From a virus: a stretch of DNA of 30,181 nucleotides. The stretch spans positions 1 to 30,181 of the IMG/VR virus record IMGVR_UViG_3300035698_000405. The stretch is one strand, 5' to 3'. The notes under the pieces were generated by a model. It did not search any database. It was given only the letters and a program-made list of their open reading frames with translations, and was not told the origin of the DNA. The position numbers were made by a program, and so were the translations under genes. This document shows positions 21,228 through 30,169 of the stretch, piece after piece; position 1 is the first letter of the stretch, and every line of letters begins with the position of its first letter.

Positions 21228-22960
21228 TAGTACGCCCCTCTAGCTGAAGCCATAATGCTAGACATAGACCCTTTGAAACTAGGTAGTGTAGTTCGTGTTG
21301 AACTCATGCCGGGAACCATCTTCTCATCAGCCCCCTCAACCTCACCAGTTACTGTGTGTACAAGCTGATTACCACGGACCATCCATACGCCCTCCTCAGA
21401 GTCTAGGACAATCTTACCCGCGAGCTCTAGGCGTTTAACCTCAGCTTTACCAGCGTTCTTAATGTGCTCAAGCATTGCGCTTTCTTGCGCGCTCCACTGT
21501 GCATCTCGGAACTTACCGACCCGCTCAGCAGCCGCTGAGTTGATAGCCGCAGCGTACGCACTAGACGCACCCTTACGCGCAGGAGAGGTGATATCCGCAG
21601 TGACGCGGCCTTCGTAGATCATCTGGTCGCCGTCCATCACGTTCCACTTACCATCGGAGCGAGGAACAATCGTTATAGCCCGGCCCGACTGTTGGGACCA
21701 CATGTCTTGCAACATGCGTGGGTCGCCGCCGTTCTCAAATAAGTTAATCGCTTTAGTCTGTGCGAGGTGGGTGACTGTAGCGGTCATATTGTTAAGCGCA
21801 GCTACAGCCTCAATGTACTGCACACCCATACCGGAGCGTTTGTAAGCATCAGCCATTTGGAATAGTTGCTTACGTGCAGCCAGCCCCTGCTGTAGCTCAA
21901 CGTTGTGCAGTTGTATACTCACCGGGGGCTTGGGCTCAGGGGGTCGCGCCTTCACAAGCGCAGTTTTGATATTGCCCTTAGGCATCTCAGCCACACCGGC
22001 TTCCTCTGCAACTTGTTTTACAGCTTTCTTTCTCTCTGCTGGTGTCGGCTTAGCCGCTGGGTCACCGCCCATAAGTGCTGAGGCAGTTTGGGTTGGGGCG
22101 TGAACCGGTGGAGGAGTAGTTGCCCCACCGGCAGGTATAATAGTGCTACTGTACCCTTGAGTCCGCGCCTCGTTAAACGCTTCTTTGCTGCCCCATTTAG
22201 TTAACGTACCGTTTATTAACGCACGGTAGGCATCGCCACCTTGGGCAGCACGCGCCCGAATAAGGTTGTCATAGTCCTCAGCAGCAGAGGTCGCGGGATC
22301 GATTGTAGTCTCTAATGTGAAAGGTTCTGTCTGCTTACCCTTAGCGTCGACAGCCCCAGTGCTACCTGTTGTGCTAGGCACAAACCCAGAGTCGGGTTGT
22401 GGCATATCTGACCTATGCACCGGAGTGGATGTATTGCCAGCGCGCTCGTATATCCAGTCACCGAGTCCACTACCGTCTACAGCCTTTACCCCACGCGCTG
22501 TGGCCTCATCAGCCCTTGCGTTAGCCGCAGTGGAGTCGTCATCAACAAAATCATTCCACCATTTGCGGACTTGCCCAGCAGCCTGAATACCAGACTGAAC
22601 GGGCAGCATGACAGCCCCCCCGTACAGGTTAGCAGCAGTCCGTAGCCCAGCGCGTGATGGGCCCTGTGCCGCAGCCGCAGGAGTTTGAGCGGCGGGCGTA
22701 GCCGGGGGTTTTGGTTGCTGTTGCTGGGCTGCTTGCGCAGCCTGTGCTTGTGCGATCTGTGCGGGGGTTGGCCCTACTTGCACGGTGCTAGCAGTGTTAC
22801 CCTGTGGCCTTATGATCCCAACACCGGGCACTGGTACGTCTTCGTCCCGAATATCCCGCGTGTTGCGGCGTAGGTTCATAGCGTCCCTATACTGTAGGCC
22901 CGCCATGTTGCGCTGCTGACTAAGCTCGTAGTCTCCAGAACGTCCCGTGAAAAAAGCCAT
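21227..22960 (-). CDS. Internal virion-like protein of unknown function
   Basis: A 577-aa protein with an AGAGG site before ATG 22960. Residues 1-110 are Gln/Ala/Pro-rich (AQIAQAQAAQAAQQQQPKPPATPAAQTP) and look disordered. Residues 110-340 are polar with scattered helices. Residues 350-510 are a helical, better folded region (LQQGLAARKQLFQMADAYKRSG; VQYIEAVAALNNMTATVTHLAQTKAINLFE; YAAAINSAAAERVGKF), followed by a short strand-rich unit (GKIVLDSEEGVWMVRGNQLVHTVTGEV). No catalytic motif. It lies in the run of Ala/Gln-rich genes typical of podovirus internal core proteins. The role is an inference from composition and neighbours. Confidence 0.6.
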   Translation of the reverse strand: MAFFTGRSGDYELSQQRNMAGLQYRDAMNLRRNTRDIRDEDVPVPGVGIIRPQGNTASTVQVGPTPAQIAQAQAAQAAQQQQPKPPATPAAQTPAAAAQGPSRAGLRTAANLYGGAVMLPVQSGIQAAGQVRKWWNDFVDDDSTAANARADEATARGVKAVDGSGLGDWIYERAGNTSTPVHRSDMPQPDSGFVPSTTGSTGAVDAKGKQTEPFTLETTIDPATSAAEDYDNLIRARAAQGGDAYRALINGTLTKWGSKEAFNEARTQGYSSTIIPAGGATTPPPVHAPTQTASALMGGDPAAKPTPAERKKAVKQVAEEAGVAEMPKGNIKTALVKARPPEPKPPVSIQLHNVELQQGLAARKQLFQMADAYKRSGMGVQYIEAVAALNNMTATVTHLAQTKAINLFENGGDPRMLQDMWSQQSGRAITIVPRSDGKWNVMDGDQMIYEGRVTADITSPARKGASSAYAAAINSAAAERVGKFRDAQWSAQESAMLEHIKNAGKAEVKRLELAGKIVLDSEEGVWMVRGNQLVHTVTGEVEGADEKMVPGMSSTRTTLPSFKGSMSSIMASARGAY

Positions 22961-24381
22961 TACGCGTTCGCCTCTTCTAGTTTCTTCTTCTTCGTTACCC
23001 CAAAGATTTCATCTGCAATAGGCTGGAAGAGTTCAGTAGCTTCTTGCCCGGCTTTACCCAAGCGACTGTACCGTTTATCAGCGTTAGCGAGATCAGCACG
23101 AGCACCAGAAACGATCCCTGCACCTGTTGGGGCAGCGGACTGCGCTGCCTGCATATACTGTAGGCGCTTAGCCTCCGCTTCTTGACGGCCACTATTGAAC
23201 CCACTTAGGCGGGAGGTGTCGAGTGCGTTACGGCGCTGCTGTGCGCTACGTGAGCCTGTGTTACTAGGGTTAGTACGGCGTAGCCCAGCTTGTTGCGCGC
23301 GCTGTAAGCGGTTCTGCTCCTCAGTGAGCCGCCGCTGCCCGTAGTATTCTGGGTTAATATTAGCTGCCTGCTGGACGTATGAGTTAGAGACCCCACGTCG
23401 CTGCTCAAACTGCGCCTGCTGCTGTGCTGCTGCGGCGTCACGGCGTTGCATAGCTGCTCGCTCCTCAGCAGACATATCGGGCTCGTCGCCCACAAATGCA
23501 CGGCTGAACGCTTTAGTCGCTACCTTACCACCGAGCTGCTGGAAGTTCTCAGAAGTGAAGAGCTTGTCAGACGCAGAGCCTAACTTGCTACCTAATTGGT
23601 CAGCAGTCCGACCGAGCTGTGTTCCCCAACGATTGAGCGTTGCGCTACCGGAACTCGGATTGTACTGGGGTGAGCGGAGCCCGTTAGCACCCGGACTGTT
23701 AAACCCTGCGGTGGAGATTTGGTTGCTTGGAGCCCCAGCGCCACCAAAGCCAAGATCAGATACGTCACCGCTGTACTGCCCTATGTTATTAGTGTAGTTC
23801 GCGCCACCGGACAGCACATCACCGGGAGTATTAGCGTAGCCAGTCCCTCCGTTGCTAAGCGTTGGCGAACCGCCGCCGGAAAACGACCCACCGGTCCCGA
23901 ACTCTCCTGCTGTGCCGATATTAAACGAGTCGGCGCTTTCGGCTACAAGCCCAGATGCACCGGGTACTGCTTGGGTAGTCCCTAGCTGGCCTGCGATGTT
24001 ACCACCCCCGCCGCCGGGGCCAAGGCCACCAGTGGTAGAACCCGCCGGGCCACCCGGCACAGGAGCGTTGAAGCCAGCAATGCCGCCACCAAGGCCACCG
24101 CCAATAGCACCCATAAGGACGTTCCCACCTGTAACAGCAGCAGTAGCAGCACCAAGGCCAGCCCCGACTAAGGCACTACCTATAGTAGCACCAACAACAC
24201 CAGACAACCCAATAGCCTGCGCGATGATAGGCGCGGCCCATGGGATGGCGATAGCAGCCACAATACCAATAACGGCCATGATGCCGCCTTTGTGATCTGT
24301 GGGCGTGAGCGCGGTCGTCGTCATCAGATGAGACTTTAGATGTGGGACGACTACAATACTGCGGGGGACTACGACACTCAT
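22960..24381 (-). CDS. Gly/Ala-rich putative membrane-interacting virion protein
   Basis: A 473-aa protein. GGAG precedes ATG 24381; a second in-frame start at residue 35 (MAVIGIVAAIAIPWAAPIIAQ) is also preceded by a G-rich site and could give a form beginning directly with the hydrophobic segment. Residues 36-110 are strongly hydrophobic with glycine zippers (VVGATIGSALVGAGLGAATAA; LMGAIGGGLGGGIAG), residues 110-260 are Gly/Ser/Asn-rich, and residues 290-470 are charged, Gln/Arg-rich helices. Glycine-zipper proteins of this kind occur among phage internal virion proteins and may help form the channel for DNA entry. Function is inferred. Confidence 0.62.
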   Translation of the reverse strand: MSVVVPRSIVVVPHLKSHLMTTTALTPTDHKGGIMAVIGIVAAIAIPWAAPIIAQAIGLSGVVGATIGSALVGAGLGAATAAVTGGNVLMGAIGGGLGGGIAGFNAPVPGGPAGSTTGGLGPGGGGGNIAGQLGTTQAVPGASGLVAESADSFNIGTAGEFGTGGSFSGGGSPTLSNGGTGYANTPGDVLSGGANYTNNIGQYSGDVSDLGFGGAGAPSNQISTAGFNSPGANGLRSPQYNPSSGSATLNRWGTQLGRTADQLGSKLGSASDKLFTSENFQQLGGKVATKAFSRAFVGDEPDMSAEERAAMQRRDAAAAQQQAQFEQRRGVSNSYVQQAANINPEYYGQRRLTEEQNRLQRAQQAGLRRTNPSNTGSRSAQQRRNALDTSRLSGFNSGRQEAEAKRLQYMQAAQSAAPTGAGIVSGARADLANADKRYSRLGKAGQEATELFQPIADEIFGVTKKKKLEEANA

Positions 24382-24382
24382 A

Positions 24383-24880
24383 CTACATCTCCGTCAGGTC
24401 CAAGCGGACCGTTTCATAAATCTTGTTGAAGCCGTATCGCTTTAGGATACGTGCCATTGCGGGGGAGACAGACGCTTGCATAGTGCGGACCCCGTTCATA
24501 AAGGCCCAGCTACATACGTGTGTCCAAAACTTACTTTTAAGTAGGTCAAGCTCCCGGCCACCAAGTGCGGCGATGTTGAGTACAGTGTATTGTGGGTATG
24601 CTTGTGTTTCTAGGATAAGCACCAGCGCTACGTCTGGTAGTTCACCCTCATCGTTCTTGGCAATCATTGCGTACATACGCGCTGCTTTAATGCCCTCGTA
24701 TATATCGTTCACAGTCATCTCGCCATGCATGGCTTTATCCACACAGCGTTGCAGGACATCAGCCATCTGGGGCCAATACGTTTCCAACTGCTCTCCAGTG
24801 CAGATAAGCAGAGGCTCATACCCTTCAAGGGTATCGCGTTCTACAGTTGGCTCGACCAGTTTAAGTGCTTGCTTTGTCAT
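24383..24880 (-). CDS. GNAT-fold-like virion/internal protein
   Basis: A 165-aa protein from ATG 24880; an in-frame TTG at 24889 would give three more residues. Features recall GNAT acetyltransferase folds: a helical start (YWPQMADVLQRCVDKAMHG), strand DVALVLILET, strand YTVLNIAALGG, then a helix ending in FMNGVRTMQASVSPAMARILKRYGFNKIYETVRLDL, where the ARILKRYGF segment matches the conserved C-terminal helix before the last strand. Podoviruses often carry such a protein near the tail and internal protein genes (T7 gp13 is a comparable case). It overlaps the previous gene by 20 nt. No clear acetyl-CoA loop is seen, so enzymatic activity is doubtful. Confidence 0.6.
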   Translation of the reverse strand: MTKQALKLVEPTVERDTLEGYEPLLICTGEQLETYWPQMADVLQRCVDKAMHGEMTVNDIYEGIKAARMYAMIAKNDEGELPDVALVLILETQAYPQYTVLNIAALGGRELDLLKSKFWTHVCSWAFMNGVRTMQASVSPAMARILKRYGFNKIYETVRLDLTEM

Positions 24881-25655
24881 CTTTACCAATCATCTTGTCA
24901 AAGAAGTCAGTGCCCTTAGCGAGTACAACGTGTTCTGGGATCATATACTCACCCTTATGGGCGTTGATTGCAACACTTCCGTCTTTGTTGCGGCTATCAG
25001 GTATCGGTCCACCGGTCTTAAGAGTCGCTTGTGGTGGCTGACCTTGTGACTGGGGCATACCTTGACCACCTTGTGGCATCTGCTGTGGGCCTTGCTGACC
25101 TTGTGGCTGACCGCCACCATTCTGGACTGCCCGTGCTGCTAACAGCAGTGTGAACACCATGCCGGAGTCGTACTGCTCTGGGATGTCTGTCTCAGGGAAA
25201 CCTTGCTGTAGCGCGAACTGGCGTAGTTGCGGCCACAGTGCGGGGTTCTGGGCAGCAGCGGTAGCGAGCTGCACAGCCATATTAAGTTCCTCAGGAGTAA
25301 GCTCACCTTGCTGCATGAGATACTCGATGCCTGCTTTTATCTTAAGGACTTCCTGTGGGTTGTCCTGAACCATACGCTGCATCTCAGCTTCCATCTGCTG
25401 CATGGGGATGGGTTGGCCTTGCTGAGCCCCTTGGGGAGCGAGACCCGCTGTAGGCCGTGGGTCGCCACCGGGCTGTACAACACCCCCTGTCATATAAGAC
25501 GGGTTCATACGGTAATCCATGGAAGGGCCAGCTCCTTGTGCCTGCGCACCTTGTTGTAAAACGCCGGGGTCAGCCGCGTCATATGACGGGTCTGTCGCGA
25601 TCCGAATGAGTTCCTCAATCGATGAGTTGCCGCTGTCGTCGTTGCCTTCGAACAT
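24861..25655 (-). CDS. Phage structural/accessory protein with GEYMIP-type C-terminal domain
   Basis: A 264-aa protein with CAGGAG before its ATG. Residues 30-90 and 180-215 are Gln/Gly/Pro-rich and probably flexible. Residues 95-170 are helical (QQMEAEMQRMVQDNPQEVLKIKAGIEYL). The C-terminus has INAHKGEYMIPEHVVLAKGTDFFDKMIGKDD, a conserved ending (H-x-GEY-x-IP-x-x-VV..KG..FFDK) that I recall from many phage virion-module proteins. It lies between the nozzle-like gene group and the GNAT-like gene. A structural or assembly role is likely; no enzyme motif is visible. Confidence 0.65.
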   Translation of the reverse strand: MFEGNDDSGNSSIEELIRIATDPSYDAADPGVLQQGAQAQGAGPSMDYRMNPSYMTGGVVQPGGDPRPTAGLAPQGAQQGQPIPMQQMEAEMQRMVQDNPQEVLKIKAGIEYLMQQGELTPEELNMAVQLATAAAQNPALWPQLRQFALQQGFPETDIPEQYDSGMVFTLLLAARAVQNGGGQPQGQQGPQQMPQGGQGMPQSQGQPPQATLKTGGPIPDSRNKDGSVAINAHKGEYMIPEHVVLAKGTDFFDKMIGKDDKAST

Positions 25656-25656
25656 A

Positions 25657-26007
25657 TTATGCTCCTGTCATATTTCGTATTAGTAGGTCAAGCGCCTGCC
25701 GCGTATCGTACAAATCGTTAGCCAACTGTTGCACATCTGTGCGTAGGTCAGTAAAAGAGTTCAGCGGCGCGGACTCAGCAAAAGAAGTGGGGGTAAGGTT
25801 GTTACTAGTATTAATACTAATCATAACCTGATCACCAACTTGGTTGACTGTCATATCCCCACGGACAATGGCCATGCTGGCGAAGTCACCCTCACCGCGT
25901 GTACCAGTCAGAAGCTCTATGTTCTCTTTAAACGAACCAAACAGTACGCCTTGCCAGTCGAGCTGGGTGTCTGGAACTTCTGGAGTAGCTACGTGTCTAC
26001 GTGGCAT
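25657..26007 (-). CDS. Small virion-module hypothetical protein
   Basis: A 116-aa protein with GAGGAAAG before its ATG and TAATG coupling after the nozzle-like gene. The N-terminal half contains LLTGTRGEGDFASMAIVRGDMTVNQVGDQVMISI, which looks like a small beta unit; the C-terminal half is a helix (LRTDVQQLANDLYDTRQALDLLIRNMTG), probably coiled. This short protein after the nozzle gene recurs in similar phages. Function unknown; a connector or assembly role is possible. Confidence 0.58.
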   Translation of the reverse strand: MPRRHVATPEVPDTQLDWQGVLFGSFKENIELLTGTRGEGDFASMAIVRGDMTVNQVGDQVMISINTSNNLTPTSFAESAPLNSFTDLRTDVQQLANDLYDTRQALDLLIRNMTGA

Positions 26008-28841
26008 TATGCTTTCCTCAGTCCATCTGGGGTCTCACCTAAGTGGATTGCCCGAACTCGTGCCTCACTCGCTACTGACACCTCGAACGTATCCGACTTA
26101 TAGCCCGCCGGGCAACGGAAGATGCTGTCACTCGTTACAGCTTGTGTATACACTAAATTCTTGTCCCGCCATAGCTTAAATATCACAGTATACGCAGAGG
26201 GTGCCGTGCGCGACGACCGAACCAGTGAGCCAAGGCCTGAAGGACCGTTCACTAACGCACTGTTAAAGGCCCCAAAGTTAGTAACTGTCACCCCATCAGC
26301 CCCGACATAATCAGTAGGACCATTAAGCGCCCCGAGTTGTTCACTATCGGTCCATACAGTGGTGTTGTAACTGACGACACTGTTGTTATATGTCGTGTAC
26401 GCGAGAGCGTCCTCTGCCGTGATAGTATAGTCCGCAATGACCCGTGCAGCACCAATGTTGATGTAATCTTTGGTAACAATCGTCTTAGACTTCCACTCCA
26501 TAGGGCGCAGCGGCCACACAGAACTACCCCACTGAGTGATGTTACCTCGAGAGTCACTCGCCGTGTACAGCGCGTTATCCGAAACGTCCGTCCATGCGCT
26601 ATTGAACTGGTGGCCAGCAGTGACATAGTACCCACCAACCTTTTCATCCCGCTCAAAGAGGAACGACCCACCATCATAGGAGCCGAAATACTTATCGTTA
26701 TAGAACTGTCCCACAATCGTCGTGGGGTCAATCCCGTCATCCCATGTGTCCCAATCGTGAAGGAGCTTAGTAGCTAAGCTGAGCCCAGAAGCTGGAGACC
26801 ACAGCGCTAGGCCACCGTATGTAGCGAAGATCACACCATACCCCATGTTGACCACGGACCGCTTCGACAGGCATGGGTAGGGGGTGTCAATACGTGAGAT
26901 ACTCACTGTAGCCGGATCGTTGCCTGTCACCCGGAAAGCGTACGTGTCGGTAAGCACAACTAGATACCCACCGACAACTTCAAGCGCAACGATGTCGTAT
27001 TCAAATGTCTGGCGGTATGCAAGTGGCCAAGCCCAAGGCTTACTGGGTTCAGCAAAGCACAGTTGGTTATCGAAGAACCCAACGACCATGTTGTTCTGCG
27101 CGAGAGTAAGCCCTGTCATCGCTGCATTGGGGGCGTCGTAGTTATCCGTCAGCAGGAGATCAACGAGGTTGAGGAAGTCGAAGTCATCTACATAACTGTC
27201 GTTAGTTAGCACACCAGCAGTGTCAGCAGTGTTCGCCTCATCAACACGGATAAGTCCTGCGGTGTCGGCGGTGCTCGCCTCGTTAGCCGCTGTGTTAGGA
27301 TACGTGAAATTATCGTCGTCTATCCGGGTGATGGTGACTCCGACTGCGTCATAGTCTGTGTCCCCCATCCCAGAAATCGTAGCCACATCGCTGGTTGTCA
27401 TGCCGTGCCCGGTGCTCTGTATAGAGGCAACGTTTGATGTGCGTTCCCGCAGCTCTGTAGCTTTGCCGCCGGTGCCGACATAGGTGAACGCTGTAGAACT
27501 TGTTACAGTGACGCGAGCGTCGGCTTGGTCGTACGTGGAGTCGGTCATGCTAGCAAGCGTGAGCAGTTGGTTGGTGACGTACCCGTGTGCTGCTGCGGTA
27601 GTGATAGTTATAACACCGTTCGTGCGCTCACGGGTAGCAGTGGTAGCGCTGCTGTCTCCCCAGTAACGCGGCGTGTCAGCGGCTAGCTCAGCTACGTTAT
27701 GATAGAGAGTGCCGGTGGTATCGGCCTTAGATGTTATATCCGCGTTGGTTACGGCGTAACTAAAGGCCGTGTCGCTATCGACCACGGTGACTTCGCCGTC
27801 TACAACATCGAACACACTATCTGTGCAGCCTTCGAGTTTGAACTTGTCCCCAACAATGAACCCGTGGTGTGTACCCATAGTGACAGTCGCTACGTTGGAC
27901 GTAAGCGCCACAGTCGCAGTAGTCTGCGGGAACCAAAGGTCAGATAGGTGATAGAACTCAGTGCCAGAGGCAGACGACAACGTGCGGTACAGCTTCATAC
28001 CAGTGATAAAGTTATCCCCAGAAGGTGCCGTAGTTGGTAAGCCACCAATAGAGACTTGCTGTCCTTCTTTGATAAAGAGTGTATCAGATGGGTCAGCGCC
28101 GATACCTTCCTCACCCCATGGTGTGAACCAAGTGTAAGTGTAGTCCCGTGTGATAGTGCCACCAGCTAAGTCAATGGTAGCAGCTGTATCTGCCACGAAG
28201 GCTTGCGTGTCCCCAGCGTTGTAATACTCGAACGTAGTGGTGCTTGTCACAGTGATCCGGGTGTTAGTGATATTAAATGCTTCTGGGATCGTACCGGTGA
28301 AATCCCGTACTGTGATGACGTTGCCGTCACGGAAGCCGTGAGCCGCCGCTGTGGTGATAATAGCTGTATTGCCTGAGTCCCGCTCGTATCCAGCCGAGGT
28401 CGGTGAGACAAAAGCCACCGAGGAAGCTGTCGGAACGGCGGTCGGTAAGGGCAAGCCTAGGTCGTAGAACGAGCTGCTCGCAGCGGGATACGGCTCAGAG
28501 CCCGCCGTAGCTAACGCATATGTGGATACTTTCGGTACACCGTCGCCTGTGTAATAGAAGCGCTGCTCGTCGTCTGAGGAGTCGGACACGGTAATAATGT
28601 CCACATCATTCAGCCAAGTTAGCCAGTCGATAGAGGCATCAGCGCTCGCGCGCATACCATGCAAAGTCTGTAAGACCCCTAGGCGTGGCACGTTGTCGAT
28701 AACAGCAGGCTCGCTGTACGGAATAAGGTCGCCAGAATAGAGCTGCAAGTTATAGGCAATCTGCCCCGCACCGTCAGGAAGAAGTTCTGACGATACCTTC
28801 GGTGCAGTTCCTAGGAACTTCTTGATCTTGATTGCAGCCAT
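26007..28841 (-). CDS. Tail nozzle/tubular protein B-like protein with four inserted repeat domains
   Basis: A 944-aa protein. The N-terminus (KKFLGTAPKVSSELLPDGAGQIAYNLQLYSGDLIPYSEP) and the C-terminal half (residues 550-940, alternating strands with LALWSPASG, GYGVIFATYGG, YNDKYFGSYDGGSFLFERD) fit the nozzle/tail tubular protein B type of short-tailed phages, with a beta-propeller-like body. Between them lie four units of about 50 residues (157-207, 312-363, 404-454, 466-514) sharing a T/N-x-I/V, H-G, V/T, then FxY pattern. AAGGG precedes the ATG and the gene is coupled to the holin gene upstream. Nozzle role is by similarity to the family; the inserted domains probably decorate the tail or bind a ligand. 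Confidence 0.72.
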   Translation of the reverse strand: MAAIKIKKFLGTAPKVSSELLPDGAGQIAYNLQLYSGDLIPYSEPAVIDNVPRLGVLQTLHGMRASADASIDWLTWLNDVDIITVSDSSDDEQRFYYTGDGVPKVSTYALATAGSEPYPAASSSFYDLGLPLPTAVPTASSVAFVSPTSAGYERDSGNTAIITTAAAHGFRDGNVITVRDFTGTIPEAFNITNTRITVTSTTTFEYYNAGDTQAFVADTAATIDLAGGTITRDYTYTWFTPWGEEGIGADPSDTLFIKEGQQVSIGGLPTTAPSGDNFITGMKLYRTLSSASGTEFYHLSDLWFPQTTATVALTSNVATVTMGTHHGFIVGDKFKLEGCTDSVFDVVDGEVTVVDSDTAFSYAVTNADITSKADTTGTLYHNVAELAADTPRYWGDSSATTATRERTNGVITITTAAAHGYVTNQLLTLASMTDSTYDQADARVTVTSSTAFTYVGTGGKATELRERTSNVASIQSTGHGMTTSDVATISGMGDTDYDAVGVTITRIDDDNFTYPNTAANEASTADTAGLIRVDEANTADTAGVLTNDSYVDDFDFLNLVDLLLTDNYDAPNAAMTGLTLAQNNMVVGFFDNQLCFAEPSKPWAWPLAYRQTFEYDIVALEVVGGYLVVLTDTYAFRVTGNDPATVSISRIDTPYPCLSKRSVVNMGYGVIFATYGGLALWSPASGLSLATKLLHDWDTWDDGIDPTTIVGQFYNDKYFGSYDGGSFLFERDEKVGGYYVTAGHQFNSAWTDVSDNALYTASDSRGNITQWGSSVWPLRPMEWKSKTIVTKDYINIGAARVIADYTITAEDALAYTTYNNSVVSYNTTVWTDSEQLGALNGPTDYVGADGVTVTNFGAFNSALVNGPSGLGSLVRSSRTAPSAYTVIFKLWRDKNLVYTQAVTSDSIFRCPAGYKSDTFEVSVASEARVRAIHLGETPDGLRKA
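27300..28373 (-). repeat. Four diverged HG-containing domains in the nozzle-like protein
   Basis: Units at 28221-28373, 27753-27908, 27480-27632 and 27300-27446 each encode strand-(A)AHG-strand-...-VTVTSxTxFxY. Examples are TAIITTAAAHGF..ITVTSTTTFEY and GVITITTAAAHGY..VTVTSSTAFTY. I recognise this pattern from small beta domains in phage tail proteins that can match the E1 FCCH profile. Spacing is uneven: copies 3 and 4 are nearly adjacent and copies 1 and 2 are separated by a segment of about 105 residues. Confidence 0.7.
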
Positions 28842-29353
28842 TACGAACCCTTACTGGCGAGGTGTTCAGTCTTCTCTTTAGACCCGGCACTTGAGCCAAA
28901 GTAGAAGTTATATACTTGCTCAGTCTTGGCGCTGATCTGGCCAAGGACGAAGCCGAGGATCGTGCTTTCAAGACTGACCTTGCCCATCAAGACAAACGAC
29001 ATTGTGGCGAAGAACCCGGCGACAGTCAAGCCAGCGAGTACAGGCACGATCCATTCTTTGTTAGCCTTGTGCATGTCTCGTGCTGAGTTACGATCTTTCG
29101 CAGCAATGTCCTCTCGCTTGAGGCCAAGTTCCTCCATCTTCAACTTAAAGTCGTGGTCTGCTTTCTTGAGTAGCATCATTGTCTCTGGGGATGCGCCGAG
29201 AACAGCGGCTTCAATGTCTTCGATACTAGCTTCTTCATCGCCTAGGAGAGCGCCAGCAATAAACTTAGTAGCCATCCCTCCCACAGGACCACCGATAGCA
29301 GTACCAAGGAGAGGAGCAACAGTCTTAACAATCTCTTTCCAATCAAAGTCCAT
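28841..29353 (-). CDS. Holin of the GTA 3-TM type
   Basis: A 170-aa protein. Residues 8-38 are a glycine-rich hydrophobic stretch (VAPLLGTAIGGPVGGMATKFIAGALL), residues 60-100 a charged helix (KKADHDFKLKMEELGLKREDIAAKDRNSARDM), residues 102-123 a transmembrane segment (IVPVLAGLTVAGFFATMSFVLM), and residues 130-146 another (STILGFVLGQISAK). This order is the one seen in the GTA-holin/3TM phage holin family. It would make the membrane lesions that let the endolysin out. GAGGG precedes ATG and the gene directly follows the endolysin gene in TAATG coupling, forming a lysis cassette. Confidence 0.85.
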   Translation of the reverse strand: MDFDWKEIVKTVAPLLGTAIGGPVGGMATKFIAGALLGDEEASIEDIEAAVLGASPETMMLLKKADHDFKLKMEELGLKREDIAAKDRNSARDMHKANKEWIVPVLAGLTVAGFFATMSFVLMGKVSLESTILGFVLGQISAKTEQVYNFYFGSSAGSKEKTEHLASKGS

Positions 29354-29778
29354 TATTTTACCCTCAATTCAAAGTGTGGAAGGTCCGAAAACCTCTCGTC
29401 CTTATTATCAAAATCACCGTCCCAGTCACCACCCCATTTGAGATCAATGCCCAGTCCTTGGGAAACGCCTAGAACGTAGCCAGCCAGTATCATAAATCTG
29501 CTAGTGTTCTTCCAGTCGATGGGATAGGGCGCGATGTCTATAGCAGTCGATGGGTTGGCGTTGTGATTGGATAGGTCGTTGATGCCGTCGATCTGCGTGA
29601 CGATTGGACCGGGAGTTGTGCGGCCCTGTGCGTACAGGCGCTGCTGCTCGCCAGTGGACCGATGCCCACACAACACAGAGAAGTCAGGCCCATGCGTTAT
29701 GGCACTGTTCATCACCACGATCAGGTCATGGTGGCAGGTGAGAAGTCGTGCCTTTGATGTGTCACCGAAACTAGGCAT
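29353..29778 (-). CDS. M15-family endolysin (L-alanyl-D-glutamate peptidase type)
   Basis: A 141-aa protein with the fold signature of VanY/M15C phage endopeptidases: GHRSTGEQQRLYAQGRT (38-54), then SNHNANPSTAIDIAPYP with H72 and D81 as zinc ligands, and LPHFEL with H135 as third ligand. DLKWGGDWDGD (112-122) is also typical. It would cut the peptide cross-bridge of peptidoglycan. No signal peptide is present, so release depends on the holin. AAGGA precedes the start, and it overlaps the upstream gene by 8 nt. Length is that of a stand-alone catalytic domain without a cell wall binding domain, as expected for a Gram-negative host. Confidence 0.92.
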   Translation of the reverse strand: MPSFGDTSKARLLTCHHDLIVVMNSAITHGPDFSVLCGHRSTGEQQRLYAQGRTTPGPIVTQIDGINDLSNHNANPSTAIDIAPYPIDWKNTSRFMILAGYVLGVSQGLGIDLKWGGDWDGDFDNKDERFSDLPHFELRVK

Positions 29779-30169
29779 ATGAAGTATCCTTGTCGTCAGG
29801 CGGGTACACTGGCTGACCCTTAAGCATTTTCATCATGTGGACCACAGGGATAGCCGATGTTTGCTTAACACACCCTAGTTCCGATACCCACGCCACGATC
29901 ATAACAGGTGACGTTCTAACGTGGTACACGGCTATGATGGGCGCTGTTAAGTTAGACGCTGGCGGTGTCGCGTTATACGCTGAGATGAAAACCTTCGCCT
30001 CATCGTTAGCCAGTACACGCTCTAGGATGCCGTAGTTCCTTGCACGTATGTCGTCACGCCAATTAATAAACTCCGCTTTAACATCGTTACACATAGACAC
30101 TTTTGGCGCTGGTGCAGTTGCACACCTGTCGAGAACTAACAGGATCAACAGAGCGTTTACACGCCTCAT
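29771..30169 (-). CDS. Small exported hypothetical protein at the head of the lysis cassette
   Basis: A 132-aa protein beginning MRRVNALLILLVLDRCATAPAPK: two Arg, a hydrophobic run and a Cys at residue 16, which resembles a signal peptide or short membrane anchor. The DRC before Cys is not a standard lipobox, so lipidation is uncertain. The rest has strands PIIAVYHVRTSPVMIVAWVSELGCVKQT and a polar end. It overlaps the endolysin start by 8 nt and has GGGAG before its ATG at the window edge. Position next to the endolysin would suit a spanin or lysis accessory, but no coiled coil typical of an inner-membrane spanin is seen. Confidence 0.6.
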   Translation of the reverse strand: MRRVNALLILLVLDRCATAPAPKVSMCNDVKAEFINWRDDIRARNYGILERVLANDEAKVFISAYNATPPASNLTAPIIAVYHVRTSPVMIVAWVSELGCVKQTSAIPVVHMMKMLKGQPVYPPDDKDTSYA

